Source: Desulfobacterales bacterium (lineage in GTDB: Bacteria > Desulfobacterota > Desulfobacteria > Desulfobacterales > Desulfosarcinaceae). Taken from it: a stretch of DNA of 49,885 nucleotides. The DNA is taken from the NCBI GenBank assembly GCA_016218685.1, contig JACRDD010000031.1, forward strand, positions 1-49,885, written 5' to 3'. The notes below the pieces were generated by a model that saw nothing but the letters and a program-made list of their open reading frames with translations, had not been told where the DNA came from and did not search any database. The position numbers were made by a program, and so were the translations under genes. Of this stretch, positions 23,021 through 34,697 are shown piece by piece; the stretch's first letter is position 1; every line of letters starts with the position of its first letter.

Positions 23021-23193
23021 GGCCCCTCTTCCTTTCTGTGGCGTGAATTGGATGGCAAACGCTCGCTGCGTTGAACTTGGTCTGACATGAATGAGATCTT
23101 TAGATAATACAGCTTCCCCTGGAATGCAAACCCCGGTGGGTCGAGCCGGGAATTCAAGAATCGAGGATTTTGACCACCGCGGCATATTCCAGC

Positions 23194-23222
23194 TTGACAT
23201 ACGGACAAGGGCAAGCTAAAAA
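23194..23222 (+). promoter_or_regulatory. sigma70-type promoter candidate of cooS
   Basis: A perfect -35 TTGACA (23194-23199), a 17-base spacer and -10 TAAAAA (23217-23222). Transcription would begin near 23229, giving a leader of about 105 bases. The shared 14-mer ATTAGGAACCATTA (23225-23238) lies at the predicted start point. Confidence 0.55.
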
Positions 23223-23224
23223 AA

Positions 23225-23238
23225 TTAGGAACCATTAC
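23225..23238. promoter_or_regulatory. 14-mer ATTAGGAACCATTA at cooS promoter (copy 2)
   Basis: Identical to the copy before citrate synthase. Its position just after the -10 is that of an operator. The GG-AA-CC core with A/T flanks gives weak two-fold symmetry. Confidence 0.4.
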
Positions 23239-23334
23239 TGATAAGGTAAAACCCGGCCGGCTCGGGGAACCGCAACTATCCGAACGCTGGAGCCGAATCG
23301 TCCTAAAACAATCTTTCCCAAGAAGGGAGACACC

Positions 23335-25311
23335 ATGGAAGAAAAGAAAAAAATCGAGAAGGAAAAGAAAGAGGCGCCCATCAGAGACCTGACCACCTGT
23401 GAGGCCACGGCCCAGATGCTCGAAAAGGCGCGCAGAGACGGCGTGGAGACCCAATTCGACCGCGCGCTGAATATGAAAGCCTGCCCCATCGGCGCCGATT
23501 CGGCCTGCTGTAAACATTGCGCCATGGGCCCCTGTCGGCTCAATGCCAATGACCCCTATGGCAAAGTCGGTGTCTGCGGGGCCAATATCGACACCATCCA
23601 ATCCCGAAACTTCGCCCGCATGGTTGCGGCGGGCACGGCCTGCCATAACGATCACGGCATGGCCATGTTGAATATCTTTAGAGACGTGGTCAATGGAGAA
23701 ATCAAGGACTACGCCATCAAGGATGTGGCCAAACTGGAAAGCGTGGCCACCTCCATCGGCATCGCGATCGAAGGCCGCACGACCAAGGAGATCGCCCTGG
23801 ATTTGTATGATGCGCTCGAAAAAACCTACACCCAGGTGGAAGGCGAAATTCCCTTCGCCAAGCGCGTGCCGGCCAAGACCCTCGAACTGTGGCGCAAGCA
23901 CAACATCGTGCCCCGCGGCGCCATGCGCGAGATCATGGAGATGATGAGCCGCACCCATATGGGCGTGGACCAGGATTACAACAACATCATGAAGCAGATC
24001 AGCCGTACCGCTCTGGTGGACGGCTGGGGCGGGTCCATGGTGGCCACCGAGATCGGCGACATCATGTTCGGTACGCCGTCGCCCGTGACCATCGAGGTCA
24101 ACATGGGCGTGCTCAAGGAAGACCAGGTCAACATCATCGTGCACGGCCATGAGCCCAACCTGTTCGAGTCCATGCTGATGTCGGTCAAGGAGCCGACCCT
24201 GGTCAAGGCGGCCAAGGAGGCCGGCGCCAAAGGCATCAACCTGGTCGGCATGTGCTGCTCGGGCCTGGAAGTACTCTCCCGGCACGGCGTGCCCCACGCC
24301 GGCAACTTCTCTTCCACCGAACCGATCCTGGTCACCGGGGCCGTGGATGCCATGGCGGTCGACATCCAATGCATCCAGCAGGGTTTGGTGAAGGTGGCCG
24401 AATGCTACGGCACGCCGCTCTTCACGACCAATCCGCGCTGCAAGATCGAAGGCGCCACCCATCTCGAGCTGCACGAGCACAATCCCCAGGAGTGCACCGA
24501 CGGCATCGTGATCAAGGCCATCACACGCTTCAAGAACCGCAAGTTCCCGGTGCAGATCCCCAAGAACGTCAATTTCGGCGTTCACGGTTTCTCCCACGAG
24601 TATATCAACTACATGCTGGGCGGCAGCTTCCGCGGCTCCTACACGCCGCTCAACGACAACATCATCAATGGCCGCATCCGGGGCGTGGCCGGCGTGGTGG
24701 GCTGCACCAATCCCCGCGTCAAGCAGGACTGGGTGCATGTGGAGTTGGTCAAGGAACTGATCAAGAACGATATTCTGGTGGTGCAAACCGGTTGTTCCCA
24801 GATCGCCCTGGCCAAGGCCGGCCTGACCACGCCCGAAGCGGCCCATCTGGCCGGCCCGGGATTAAAAGAGGTGTGCGAAACCGTGGGCATGCCGCCCGTG
24901 CTGGGATTGGGCGCCTGCGTGGACAACAGCCGCGTCTTGATCGCCTGCGCGGAAATGGTCAAAACCGGTGGATTGGGTGACAGCATCGCCGATCTGCCCG
25001 TGGCCGGCTGTGCACCGGAATACATGAGCGAAAAAGCCATCGCCATTGGGCAGTACTTCGTGGCCTCGGGTGTTTACACGGTTTTCGGCGTCACCTTCCC
25101 CATCACCAAGGGCACCAAGTTCGAAAAACTGCTCTTCGAAGGTTTGGAAACCCAAGGTTTCGGCAAGTGGGGCTTTGCGGTGGATCCCCACGACATCGCC
25201 CGCCTGATGATCGCCCACATCGACAAGAAGCGCAAAGCGTTGGGTCTGGACAAGGGCCGCGAACGCGTCCTGATGGATATGCAGGATCGCCGGGCCATCG
25301 ACGCGGCCTAG
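23335..25311 (+). CDS. cooS: anaerobic carbon monoxide dehydrogenase, Ni-Fe catalytic subunit CooS
   Basis: It interconverts CO and CO2 at a [Ni-4Fe-5S] centre. The 658-residue protein has the cluster B/D cysteines in SACCKHCAMGPCRLN and KVGVCGA, and the C-cluster histidine in IIVHGHEPN. Further C-cluster cysteine segments are GMCCSGLEVL, NPRCKIEG, VVGCTNP, VQTGCSQ and GLGACVDNSR. A lysine-rich N-terminal tail precedes the fold. AGGGAGACACC stands before the ATG. No cooF, cooC or acetyl-CoA synthase gene is in the window, so it looks monocistronic with a terminator behind it. CO oxidation or CO2 reduction in the Wood-Ljungdahl route are both possible. Confidence 0.97.
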   Translation: MEEKKKIEKEKKEAPIRDLTTCEATAQMLEKARRDGVETQFDRALNMKACPIGADSACCKHCAMGPCRLNANDPYGKVGVCGANIDTIQSRNFARMVAAGTACHNDHGMAMLNIFRDVVNGEIKDYAIKDVAKLESVATSIGIAIEGRTTKEIALDLYDALEKTYTQVEGEIPFAKRVPAKTLELWRKHNIVPRGAMREIMEMMSRTHMGVDQDYNNIMKQISRTALVDGWGGSMVATEIGDIMFGTPSPVTIEVNMGVLKEDQVNIIVHGHEPNLFESMLMSVKEPTLVKAAKEAGAKGINLVGMCCSGLEVLSRHGVPHAGNFSSTEPILVTGAVDAMAVDIQCIQQGLVKVAECYGTPLFTTNPRCKIEGATHLELHEHNPQECTDGIVIKAITRFKNRKFPVQIPKNVNFGVHGFSHEYINYMLGGSFRGSYTPLNDNIINGRIRGVAGVVGCTNPRVKQDWVHVELVKELIKNDILVVQTGCSQIALAKAGLTTPEAAHLAGPGLKEVCETVGMPPVLGLGACVDNSRVLIACAEMVKTGGLGDSIADLPVAGCAPEYMSEKAIAIGQYFVASGVYTVFGVTFPITKGTKFEKLLFEGLETQGFGKWGFAVDPHDIARLMIAHIDKKRKALGLDKGRERVLMDMQDRRAIDAA

Positions 25312-25336
25312 TTCGCTTTATTATGCATGCAGCCTT

Positions 25337-25365
25337 GGGCGCTCCGCAAGGGGCGCCCTTTTTTT
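25337..25365 (+). terminator. intrinsic terminator of cooS
   Basis: A 9-bp GC-rich stem (GGGCGCTCC with GGGGCGCCC, one G-U pair) with a GCAA tetraloop is followed by seven T. It is the most typical intrinsic terminator of the window and ends about 50 bp after the cooS stop. The convergent sigma54 activator stop is at 25364. Confidence 0.9.
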
Positions 25366-26719
25366 ATGCGTTCGCATCCGCCCCGGGATTCTCTTCCAGG
25401 AAACGATAGAGCGTGGCCCGTCCCACACCCAGCGTGCGCGCGGCGCGGGCCTTGTTGCCGGCTGTTTTGGCCAGGGCCTCTTGGACGGCCTGGACGTTGA
25501 GCTTGCGGCCGCGTTCGAGACGCGGGGCGAGGTTTTGGGTTGAGGCGGGCCGCAGCTCCAGGGGCAGGTCGGCCGGCGTGATGGTCTTGTTGTCGCACTT
25601 GACCAGGGCGAACTGCACGGCGTTTTGCAGCTCGCGCACGTTGCCCGGCCAGTCGTAGTCCATGAGCAGCGCCATGGCCGCATCCGAGATCTTGGGCGCA
25701 CTCTGGCCGGTGCGCTCGGCCACCTGGCGCAGAAAATGGCCGGCCAGCAACGGCACGTCGTTGCGCCGTTCGCGCAACGGCGGGATATGGATGGGGATCA
25801 CGTTGAGCCGGTAGAAGAGATCTTCCCGGAAGGTATTCTTCTTTACTTCCGCGCGCAGGTCCTTGTTGGTGGCGCTGATCACGCGCACATTGACCGCCAC
25901 GGTGCGCTCGCCGCCCACCTTTTCGAAACGGCCCTCCTGCAAAAAGCGCAGCAGCTTGACCTGCAGCGGCTTGGGCAGGTCGGCCACCTCGTCCAGAAAA
26001 ACAGTGCCGCCGTCGGCCAGTTCGAAGCGGCCCTTCTTGTCGCGGATGGCGCCCGAGAAGGCCCCTTTGACATGCCCGAACAGTTCGCTTTCGATCAGCC
26101 CCTCGGGCAGGGCCCCGCAATTGATGGGCACGAAGGGTGCCCCGCCGCGCCGGCTCTCGTTGTGGATGGCGTTGGCCACCAATTCCTTGCCGGTGCCGGT
26201 CTCGCCGGAAATGTGCACCGGAAAGTCGTACTGGGCCACATCCACGATCTGCTGAAACAGGCCGCGCATCTGGCTGTCGGCGCCGATGATGTTGGCGAAA
26301 TGGGTGGTTTCGCCGCTGCGGCGCTCCAGCTCGCGCAGCACCGTGACATCGCTGAAGGCCGCCAGCACGCCCACCGCTTCGCCGGCGTCATCGCGCATCA
26401 GGGTGGCCCGGAATTCCAAGCGCCGGGGCGCGCCCTGCTTGGTGGTGATGCTCAAGGGGTAGGCGATGTTCTCGCGCACGAAGGGCGCACCGTCGCAAAA
26501 CGAGCAGCGCTGGCCGCAAAAGGGGGCTCCGAAGACATCGTGACAGTCGTGGCCGACCACCTCCTGGCGGGTAAAACCGGTGATGCGTTCGGCCTCGGCA
26601 TTGAAGAAGAAGATGCGGCGCTGCAGGTCATGGGCGATGATGCCCTCGTTGAGGTTGTCCAGAATGCGGATCAGATTTTCCCGGCTGGCAATGGTGTTGA
26701 CGAGTTTTCTATCCGACAT
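25364..26719 (-). CDS. PAS-domain sigma54-dependent activator (NtrC family)
   Basis: The 451-residue protein has a PAS domain (about 15-130) with a cysteine motif GHDCHDVFGAPFCGQRCSFC, an AAA+ domain (about 145-375) with Walker A GETGTGKE, GAFTGA-loop variant GAFSGA and Walker B TVFLDEVADL, and a Fis-type helix-turn-helix (NKARAARTLGVGRATLYRFL). It activates RNA polymerase-sigma54 in response to a signal sensed by PAS; the four cysteines could bind a metal, cluster or redox signal. ATG 26719 is preferred over 26800. It is convergent to cooS; its target genes are not evident. Confidence 0.93.
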   Translation of the reverse strand: MSDRKLVNTIASRENLIRILDNLNEGIIAHDLQRRIFFFNAEAERITGFTRQEVVGHDCHDVFGAPFCGQRCSFCDGAPFVRENIAYPLSITTKQGAPRRLEFRATLMRDDAGEAVGVLAAFSDVTVLRELERRSGETTHFANIIGADSQMRGLFQQIVDVAQYDFPVHISGETGTGKELVANAIHNESRRGGAPFVPINCGALPEGLIESELFGHVKGAFSGAIRDKKGRFELADGGTVFLDEVADLPKPLQVKLLRFLQEGRFEKVGGERTVAVNVRVISATNKDLRAEVKKNTFREDLFYRLNVIPIHIPPLRERRNDVPLLAGHFLRQVAERTGQSAPKISDAAMALLMDYDWPGNVRELQNAVQFALVKCDNKTITPADLPLELRPASTQNLAPRLERGRKLNVQAVQEALAKTAGNKARAARTLGVGRATLYRFLEENPGADANA

Positions 26720-26835
26720 CGCAGATCCCACGCATCTTCGAGTTCCGTTTTCAAGGTCCAAAAACCTATCCGAGTGATGGGTCAAAGTCAATCGTCTCAT
26801 GCGCGTCGCGCGCAGCCGGGATCTGAAAAGAGCGC

Positions 26836-27573
26836 CTACGGATGGATATCGAAGCGACAGGGCAAGGGCCGGCGCAGGGCGATGCCGGCCAGATCGATGG
26901 CCACATCGTACACCAGGATCTCCACCCCCGCTTCGGCCGCCTGCCGCAGGCCGCGGCCGTACGCCGGATCGATGGCATCGGCCGGTGCGAAAACCGTTGC
27001 GTCACCCCTTTGAACGATAAAAAGCATCACGGCCCGGCTGCCGCCGGCCTTGAGGCGCGCCAGGGTCTCAAGGTGCTTCTGGCCGCGCACGGTGCGGGCG
27101 TCGGGAAAACGGGCCAGGCCATCTTCGACCAGGGTGCAGTTTTTAACCTCGATGTAGCAATCGGCCCGTTTGCCGTCGCGGAGCATCAGATCCAGGCGCG
27201 TGTGGGCATCGACCTTCACCTCGGCCCGGGGCGGACCATAGCCGGCCAGCTCCGGGATGACACCGGCGGCGATGGCCTTGGCCGCCAGGCGGTTAGGCAC
27301 CAGGGTGTTGACCCCCACCAGCGAGGTCGGCATCCGGATCAGCTCCCAGGTGAATTTCAGCTTGCGCTTGGGATTGTCATGGCTGGAAAGATAGACCGGC
27401 TGCCCCGGCGCGCAACAGGCGGCCATGCTGCCCGAATTGGGGCAATGGGCGGTCACGGCCCGGCCGTCATCCAATCCCACGTCGGCCAGGAAACGCTTGT
27501 AGCGCCGGATCAGGCGGCCGCTTAGGAGCGGCGGCCATGGAAGCATTGCAGCGTGCTTGTCGTTGGGGCTCAT
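26836..27573 (-). CDS. sfsA: SfsA, sugar fermentation stimulation protein homolog
   Basis: The 245-residue protein covers the full SfsA family with ligand-like motifs AHCPNSGSM, NTLVPNRL, EVKNCTLVEDG and FPDARTVRGQKHLETL. The family has a nucleic-acid-binding N-terminal domain and a nuclease-like C-terminal domain (E-V-K motif), and its physiological role is not settled. AAGGAG precedes ATG 27573. It lies between two regulators on the same strand without close coupling. Confidence 0.95.
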   Translation of the reverse strand: MSPNDKHAAMLPWPPLLSGRLIRRYKRFLADVGLDDGRAVTAHCPNSGSMAACCAPGQPVYLSSHDNPKRKLKFTWELIRMPTSLVGVNTLVPNRLAAKAIAAGVIPELAGYGPPRAEVKVDAHTRLDLMLRDGKRADCYIEVKNCTLVEDGLARFPDARTVRGQKHLETLARLKAGGSRAVMLFIVQRGDATVFAPADAIDPAYGRGLRQAAEAGVEILVYDVAIDLAGIALRRPLPCRFDIHP

Positions 27574-27622
27574 AGGGAGGCTCCTTTACCATCGGGGCCT
27601 CATTTTTTCAAAGGGCTGGCCA

Positions 27623-29878
<2,256 letters not shown>

Positions 29879-29879
29879 C

Positions 29880-30446
29880 TTAGTGACTCTCGCTTGCATC
29901 GTCCGTGGACACGATCTTGGCCAGGCGCAACAGATGGGAGCTGACTTTCAACCCGGCCTGGTCGGTGACCTGGGCGTTGATCTCGAAGCGCACCTTGTTC
30001 TCCACGGTCATCAGGTGAATCATACCGCCCCGGCGGGCAAACCCCTCGAACTCTCCCACGGTGAGCACGGGCTGGCCTTTGAGACTGTTCAAAGTTCGCT
30101 CCAGCTCCGCGGCGGAGGCCGCGCCGATGAAAAGCACCTGGCACCCCTTGAGCTCCTCCAGGGTAAGACCGCGCACCACCCGCAGCGGCTTGTCCTTAAC
30201 CGGCTTGCCTTCGATGACCGCGATGTCCGGGCCAAAGGGGTCCCGGCCCAGAATGCCGATGGCAAAGCTCTGGGCATCGGCCAGGTGGGCATCGGCCGGC
30301 CATTCGATGAACTTTGCGAAATTATAGAGGAATGCGGCCTTGATCTGATACTCACTGACGGGCGGCGGCTCGGCCATGGCCGGCCCCGCGGCGAACCACA
30401 GCATCCAGGCGGCCATCAGCCTATATATGGAACGTTTCAGTCGCAT
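29880..30446 (-). CDS. YfiR/DUF4154 periplasmic protein
   Basis: The 188-residue protein has a signal peptide (about 1-27, ending AGPAMAEP) and the YfiR fold: YQIKAAFLYNFAKFIEWPAD at the start, VLFIGAASAAELERTL, PVLTVGEFEGFARRGGMIHL and VRFEINAQ. Members bind and inhibit a membrane signalling partner in the periplasm. Here the partner is probably the hybrid kinase that begins one base after its stop. ATG 30464 in frame is an alternative start. Confidence 0.9.
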   Translation of the reverse strand: MRLKRSIYRLMAAWMLWFAAGPAMAEPPPVSEYQIKAAFLYNFAKFIEWPADAHLADAQSFAIGILGRDPFGPDIAVIEGKPVKDKPLRVVRGLTLEELKGCQVLFIGAASAAELERTLNSLKGQPVLTVGEFEGFARRGGMIHLMTVENKVRFEINAQVTDQAGLKVSSHLLRLAKIVSTDDASESH

Positions 30447-30506
30447 CCCAACCGCTCTACCCATGTCACGCGCATGCCCTCTCGAAGCACATGCCCTGCG
30501 CGATTC

Positions 30507-32552
30507 TCAAAATTGCCACGTCATTTTGACATAAACGCTGCGTTCGATTTCCGCGGGCGTAAATTCGATATATTCGGGTGCATACTCCTGATGCTTCTCC
30601 TCCACCAGATTCTGGCCCACCAGGGCCAGTTCCAGCCGAGCCGTGGGCCGCCAGCTCAGGCGCGCATCCAGGGTGATATAATCGGAAATGTCCTGGGCCG
30701 GCAGGTCGTCCACGTAACGGCCCCATAGATCCAGGCCCCAATTGCCCGGCAAATCCAGGTAGGAGAGCAAGGAGACCTGATGGCGCGGCACTTCGCCTTC
30801 GGCGTCCTCGCTTGTTGGATCATTGCTGGTATCATAGTTCTGTAAATGCATTTTCAAATAGGTGTAAGCCCCCTTCAGGCGCCACCACTGCCAGGGCCGG
30901 AACTCCAGCGCCAGCTCGGTGCCGTAGGTGTGACCCTTCATTTGGTTGTCCACATACAGAGGTACTACTATATAGGGCGGCGCCCCAATCTCCAGGAACG
31001 GGGCGCCCGCTTCGGCGGTGCGCAGCTTGTCATAGTCGTTGTAGAACAACGCCAGGTCCAGGGAGAGGCGCTCCTCGGGCACATAGCGGTAGCCCAGTTC
31101 ATAGGCGATCAGCTCTTCGGATTCGAAATCCTCGTTGCCATAAAAGCGGATCAGGGTTTCGGGATTGCCGGGCAACACATAGCGGGTCAAGATCGTGTCG
31201 TGCTCGGCCTGGGAGGGCGTGCGCACCGCCCGGGAGACCGCGCCCCAGAAGGTGTGCTGGCGATGGGCGTTCCACAGCAGGCGGGCGTTGGGCTGCACTT
31301 CAAAACCAGTGTAATCGTTCTCTTCGAACTTGCTGCCCAGCAGCAGCGAGAGCTTTTCCGGCCACAGGGCAATCTCGTCCTGCACGAAAAAGCTGAAAAG
31401 CTGATCCTGGCGCTCCTCGTCGCGCATGAACACCGCGGGACCATTGACCAGATGGGCCTGGGTCAAGCGGTAGCCAGCGCCCCACATAATCTCCTGGCGC
31501 CGGCCCAGGCCGAAGCGGTGCTGGAAATCCAGGTCGAAGGTGTCGCGGGTCTCTTCCAGCAGGACCACGGGCCGTTCGGTGTGGTCGTAGTAGGTTTGAA
31601 AAATGAAATCGGAGCTGGACGAGAGGGTGCGCTGCCAGCGGCCCAGCAGGTTGCCGCCGGTGATGGGCACATTGTCCTTGAAATCGGCCAGGTAGGGCGG
31701 ATCGTAGAGCGGATAGGTGCCCTGATTACCCACCCGGCCGTCGTAGTAATCCCCCTGGAAAGTGACGGCATCCCGCTCCGACGCCTGCCAGTCCATGCGG
31801 CCGCCGCCCCGGGCCACTTCGAGTTGGTCGTAGTTGTCGTTGCCTTGCAGATCGACGGCATTGTCGCGGTTGAAATACTTGGCATAGGCCCGGTAATGGG
31901 CCGTGCTGCCCATGGTTCCGCCGTAGCGCAGGCCGCCGAAGGCCTTTTCTTCGGTGCCGGCGCCGGCCGCCATCAGCCCGCCCTGGGTCTCATTGGCCGG
32001 CTTGGTGATGATGTTGATTACGCCGTTGACCGCATTGGCCCCCCACAGGCTGGCCCCGGGACCGCGGATCACCTCGATGCGGGCGATGTCTTCCAGCAGT
32101 GTGTCCTGCACGTCCCAGAAGACGCCCGAATAGAGCGGCGAATAGACCGTGCGGCCGTCCATGAGCACCAGCAGTTTGTTGGCGAAGTTGCCGTTGAAGC
32201 CGCGGGCCGTGATGGCGTAACGATTGGCATCCAGCCGGGCCACCTCGATACCCGGCACCATGCGCAGGGCTTCGGCGATGGAGACGACCCCCGAGCGGCG
32301 GATATCTTCGGCCGTGATCACAAACACGGCCGCCGCCGTGTCGGACAGGCGCTGGGCCTTGCGCGCGACGGTCGTGGTCACTTCCACGGACATGAGATCC
32401 TCGATGCTCATCTCGGTCAGATCCTTGGCCATGGCCTGGGTGGCCTGGGCTACGGGAATGCCAAGACCGATCAGAAGGCAAAGCCCCAGGGTCGCGCGCC
32501 TGAGCCAGCCGCCCCATCGCCCGATTTCGTTTTTCAAGTCAATTGTTTGCAT
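30507..32552 (-). CDS. TonB-dependent outer-membrane receptor
   Basis: The 681-residue protein has a signal peptide (about 15-42), a plug domain with the family entry KDLTEMSIEDLMSVEVTTT, SVSIAEALRMVPGIE-like plug sequence, RGPGASLWGANAVNGVIN and a barrel ending in the aromatic residue F (KMTWQF). Substrate unknown; receptors of this MSIEDLM type usually occur with a YfiR gene and PAS kinases, as here. GGGAAAG precedes ATG 32552. It may act in uptake or as the outer-membrane sensor of the module. Confidence 0.92.
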   Translation of the reverse strand: MQTIDLKNEIGRWGGWLRRATLGLCLLIGLGIPVAQATQAMAKDLTEMSIEDLMSVEVTTTVARKAQRLSDTAAAVFVITAEDIRRSGVVSIAEALRMVPGIEVARLDANRYAITARGFNGNFANKLLVLMDGRTVYSPLYSGVFWDVQDTLLEDIARIEVIRGPGASLWGANAVNGVINIITKPANETQGGLMAAGAGTEEKAFGGLRYGGTMGSTAHYRAYAKYFNRDNAVDLQGNDNYDQLEVARGGGRMDWQASERDAVTFQGDYYDGRVGNQGTYPLYDPPYLADFKDNVPITGGNLLGRWQRTLSSSSDFIFQTYYDHTERPVVLLEETRDTFDLDFQHRFGLGRRQEIMWGAGYRLTQAHLVNGPAVFMRDEERQDQLFSFFVQDEIALWPEKLSLLLGSKFEENDYTGFEVQPNARLLWNAHRQHTFWGAVSRAVRTPSQAEHDTILTRYVLPGNPETLIRFYGNEDFESEELIAYELGYRYVPEERLSLDLALFYNDYDKLRTAEAGAPFLEIGAPPYIVVPLYVDNQMKGHTYGTELALEFRPWQWWRLKGAYTYLKMHLQNYDTSNDPTSEDAEGEVPRHQVSLLSYLDLPGNWGLDLWGRYVDDLPAQDISDYITLDARLSWRPTARLELALVGQNLVEEKHQEYAPEYIEFTPAEIERSVYVKMTWQF

Positions 32553-32676
32553 GGTTTCTTTCCCTATCACGCAACAGAGTTTCTCTCTGAGGGCGCATTT
32601 CTGCCACATGCGCGGATATTACCTTTTTCGGCCGCTTAGCTTTAAATAATTAGAAAAATATGGGGGATGGGCTTTT

Positions 32677-33816
32677 CTATCGGGTTTTAAGGTAGCGTTC
32701 CAGGCGGGCCAGCCCCTCCTGGATGTTCTCCAGGGAGTTGGCGTAGGAAAAGCGCAGGAAACCTTCTCCGTTAGGTCCGAAATCGATGCCCGGGGTCACG
32801 CCCACGTGGGCCTTTTCCAGAATATCGAAGGCCAGGGCATAGGAATCGACGGACAGGTGCCGGGCATTGACGAAGACATAGAAGGCGCCGGTGGGTTCCA
32901 CCGCGATTTTAAAGCCGATGCGGCGCAAGCCCTCGATCATGGCCCTGCGGCGCGTGTCGTAGGTGGCCACCATGCGGGCCACATCGGCCTGGGCGCACTG
33001 AAGGGCCGCAATGCCAGCTTTCTGTACGGGGCCGTTGGCCGAGATGAAGAAGTTCTGGTGGATCTTCTGCAACGGCCGGATAAACGCTTTGGGGGCGATG
33101 ATGTAGCCCAGGCGCAGGCCGGTCATGGCAAAGAGCTTGGAAAAACCGTTGATCACGAAGGCCCGGTCGCTGAACTCCAGAATCGAGCGCGCGCGGCCCT
33201 CGTAGACCAGGCCGTGATAGATCTCGTCGGAGAGCACCCAGGGACCCAGGCCGGCCACGGCGGCCATGCGTTCGGGCGACAGCAGCGTGCCGGTGGGGTT
33301 GGCCGGCGAATTGACGAAGATGCACTTGGTGCGGTCGGTAAGCTTGGCCCGGATGGCCTCGGGCCGGTACTGAAAGCCGTCGGCCTCATGCACCGGCACC
33401 CGGACGCAGCGGCCCTGGACGAAATTGATGAAATTGGGATAGCAGGCGTAGTGGGGGTCGGAGAGGATCACCTCGTCGCCCGGATCGAGCAGGGCCGCGC
33501 AGGCCATGAAGATAGCCGGCGAGCTGCCCGAGGTGACCACCACCTGATCCGGGTCCACCGAGACGTTGTAGGTGTCGTGGTAGTAGGCGCAGATGGCCTC
33601 GCGCAGTTCGCGCACCCCCAGGCTGTGGGTGTAGTGGGTGAAGCCGTCACGCATGGCCCGGGTGACCGCCTCGATGACGCAGGCCGGCGCGTCGAAATCG
33701 GGCTCGCCCACTTCCAGGTGGACAACGTCGATCCCTTGGCGCGCCAGCTCGGCGGCTTTTTCCATGACATCCATCACGATGAAGGAGGTCATTTTTTCGA
33801 GGCGTTGGGAGATCAT
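32677..33816 (-). CDS. PLP-dependent class I/II aminotransferase (aspartate aminotransferase-like)
   Basis: The 379-residue protein is a fold-type I aminotransferase: GEPDFDAP, TSGSSPAIF phosphate-binding region, NSPANPTGTLL, SDEIYHGLVYEG with the PLP-binding aspartate and tyrosine, the Schiff-base lysine in NGFSKLFAMTGLRLGY (about residue 228), and RFSYANS with the substrate-binding arginine. It starts five bases after hisG, so it is in the histidine operon and may serve as a histidinol-phosphate or aromatic aminotransferase, although the sequence looks more like the aspartate group. Confidence 0.9.
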   Translation of the reverse strand: MISQRLEKMTSFIVMDVMEKAAELARQGIDVVHLEVGEPDFDAPACVIEAVTRAMRDGFTHYTHSLGVRELREAICAYYHDTYNVSVDPDQVVVTSGSSPAIFMACAALLDPGDEVILSDPHYACYPNFINFVQGRCVRVPVHEADGFQYRPEAIRAKLTDRTKCIFVNSPANPTGTLLSPERMAAVAGLGPWVLSDEIYHGLVYEGRARSILEFSDRAFVINGFSKLFAMTGLRLGYIIAPKAFIRPLQKIHQNFFISANGPVQKAGIAALQCAQADVARMVATYDTRRRAMIEGLRRIGFKIAVEPTGAFYVFVNARHLSVDSYALAFDILEKAHVGVTPGIDFGPNGEGFLRFSYANSLENIQEGLARLERYLKTR

Positions 33817-33821
33817 CGGCG

Positions 33822-34697
33822 CTAAACCACTTTGTTCAACGGATACTCGATAATCCCTTCCGCCCCGGCCTTGAGCAGTTTGGGAATCAGCTCGCGCACC
33901 ACGTGGGTGTTGACCACGCTCTCCACAGCGAACCAGGAGGACTGATACAGCGGGGATACCGTGGGGGCGTTGAGGCTGGGCAGCAGGCCCACCACCTTTT
34001 CCAGGTGCTCCTTGGAGACGTTCATCTTCAGGCCCACCAGCTTTTCGCCGCGCAGGGCGCCTTGCAGCAAAAGGGCGATCTGCTCGATCTTTTCGCGCTT
34101 GGCCGGGTCTTTCCAGGCGGTGTGGTTGGCGATGAGCTGGGTGTTGGTCTGCATCAGGTCATAGATGATACGCAGGCCGTGGGCCTTGATGGTGCTGCCG
34201 GTTTCGGTGACCTCGACGATGGCGTCGGCCAGGCCCGAGACCACCTTGGCTTCGGTGGCGCCCCAGGAGAACTCCACCGAGACGTCGATGTTGCGCTCGG
34301 CAAAGAAACGCTTGGTAAAGCCCACCAGTTCGGTGGAAATCTTCTTGCCTTTCAGGCCTTCTAGGGTGGTGATGCCTGAATCGTAGGGCACGGCCAACAC
34401 CCAGCGCGCCGGCCGGGAACTCACCTTGGAGTAGACCAGGTCCTCGACCACGTGCACGTCGGATTGGTTTTCGGCGATCCAGTCCTTGCCGGTCAGACCG
34501 GCGTCCAGGGTGCCACTTTCAACGTAGCGCGACATCTCCTGGGCCCGGCAGATGGCACACTCGATCTCCTTATCATCGATTTCGGGAAAGTAGCTGCGTC
34601 CGTTGACGTCGATGGACCAGCCCGAGCGCTTGAACAGGGCGATGGTGGCGTTCTGCAGGCTGCCCTTGGGAACGCCGAGTTTCAAAGGTAATGTCAT
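33822..34697 (-). CDS. hisG: ATP phosphoribosyltransferase, long form
   Basis: First enzyme of histidine synthesis, joining ATP and PRPP. The 291-residue protein is the long form with its own regulatory domain: [17 protein letters not shown] at the start, [16 protein letters not shown], the PRPP loop region [15 protein letters not shown] and the C-terminal ACT-like histidine-binding domain. GGAGG precedes ATG 34697, which overlaps the hisI stop by four bases. Long HisG does not need HisZ, and none is seen. Confidence 0.97.
   Translation of the reverse strand: MTLPLKLGVPKGSLQNATIALFKRSGWSIDVNGRSYFPEIDDKEIECAICRAQEMSRYVESGTLDAGLTGKDWIAENQSDVHVVEDLVYSKVSSRPARWVLAVPYDSGITTLEGLKGKKISTELVGFTKRFFAERNIDVSVEFSWGATEAKVVSGLADAIVEVTETGSTIKAHGLRIIYDLMQTNTQLIANHTAWKDPAKREKIEQIALLLQGALRGEKLVGLKMNVSKEHLEKVVGLLPSLNAPTVSPLYQSSWFAVESVVNTHVVRELIPKLLKAGAEGIIEYPLNKVV

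Larger units (their letters stand above)
23021..23334. other. divergent promoter region, glutaredoxin and cooS
   Basis: This 314-bp gap holds the cooS promoter candidate (23194-23222), the second copy of the shared 14-mer and, on the other strand, the glutaredoxin promoter, which I could not locate. No gene is supported here. Confidence 0.5.

Noticed and set aside
22987..24846. 619-codon minus-strand frame across cooS
   Set aside because: Antisense to a well conserved CooS; no recognisable domain.
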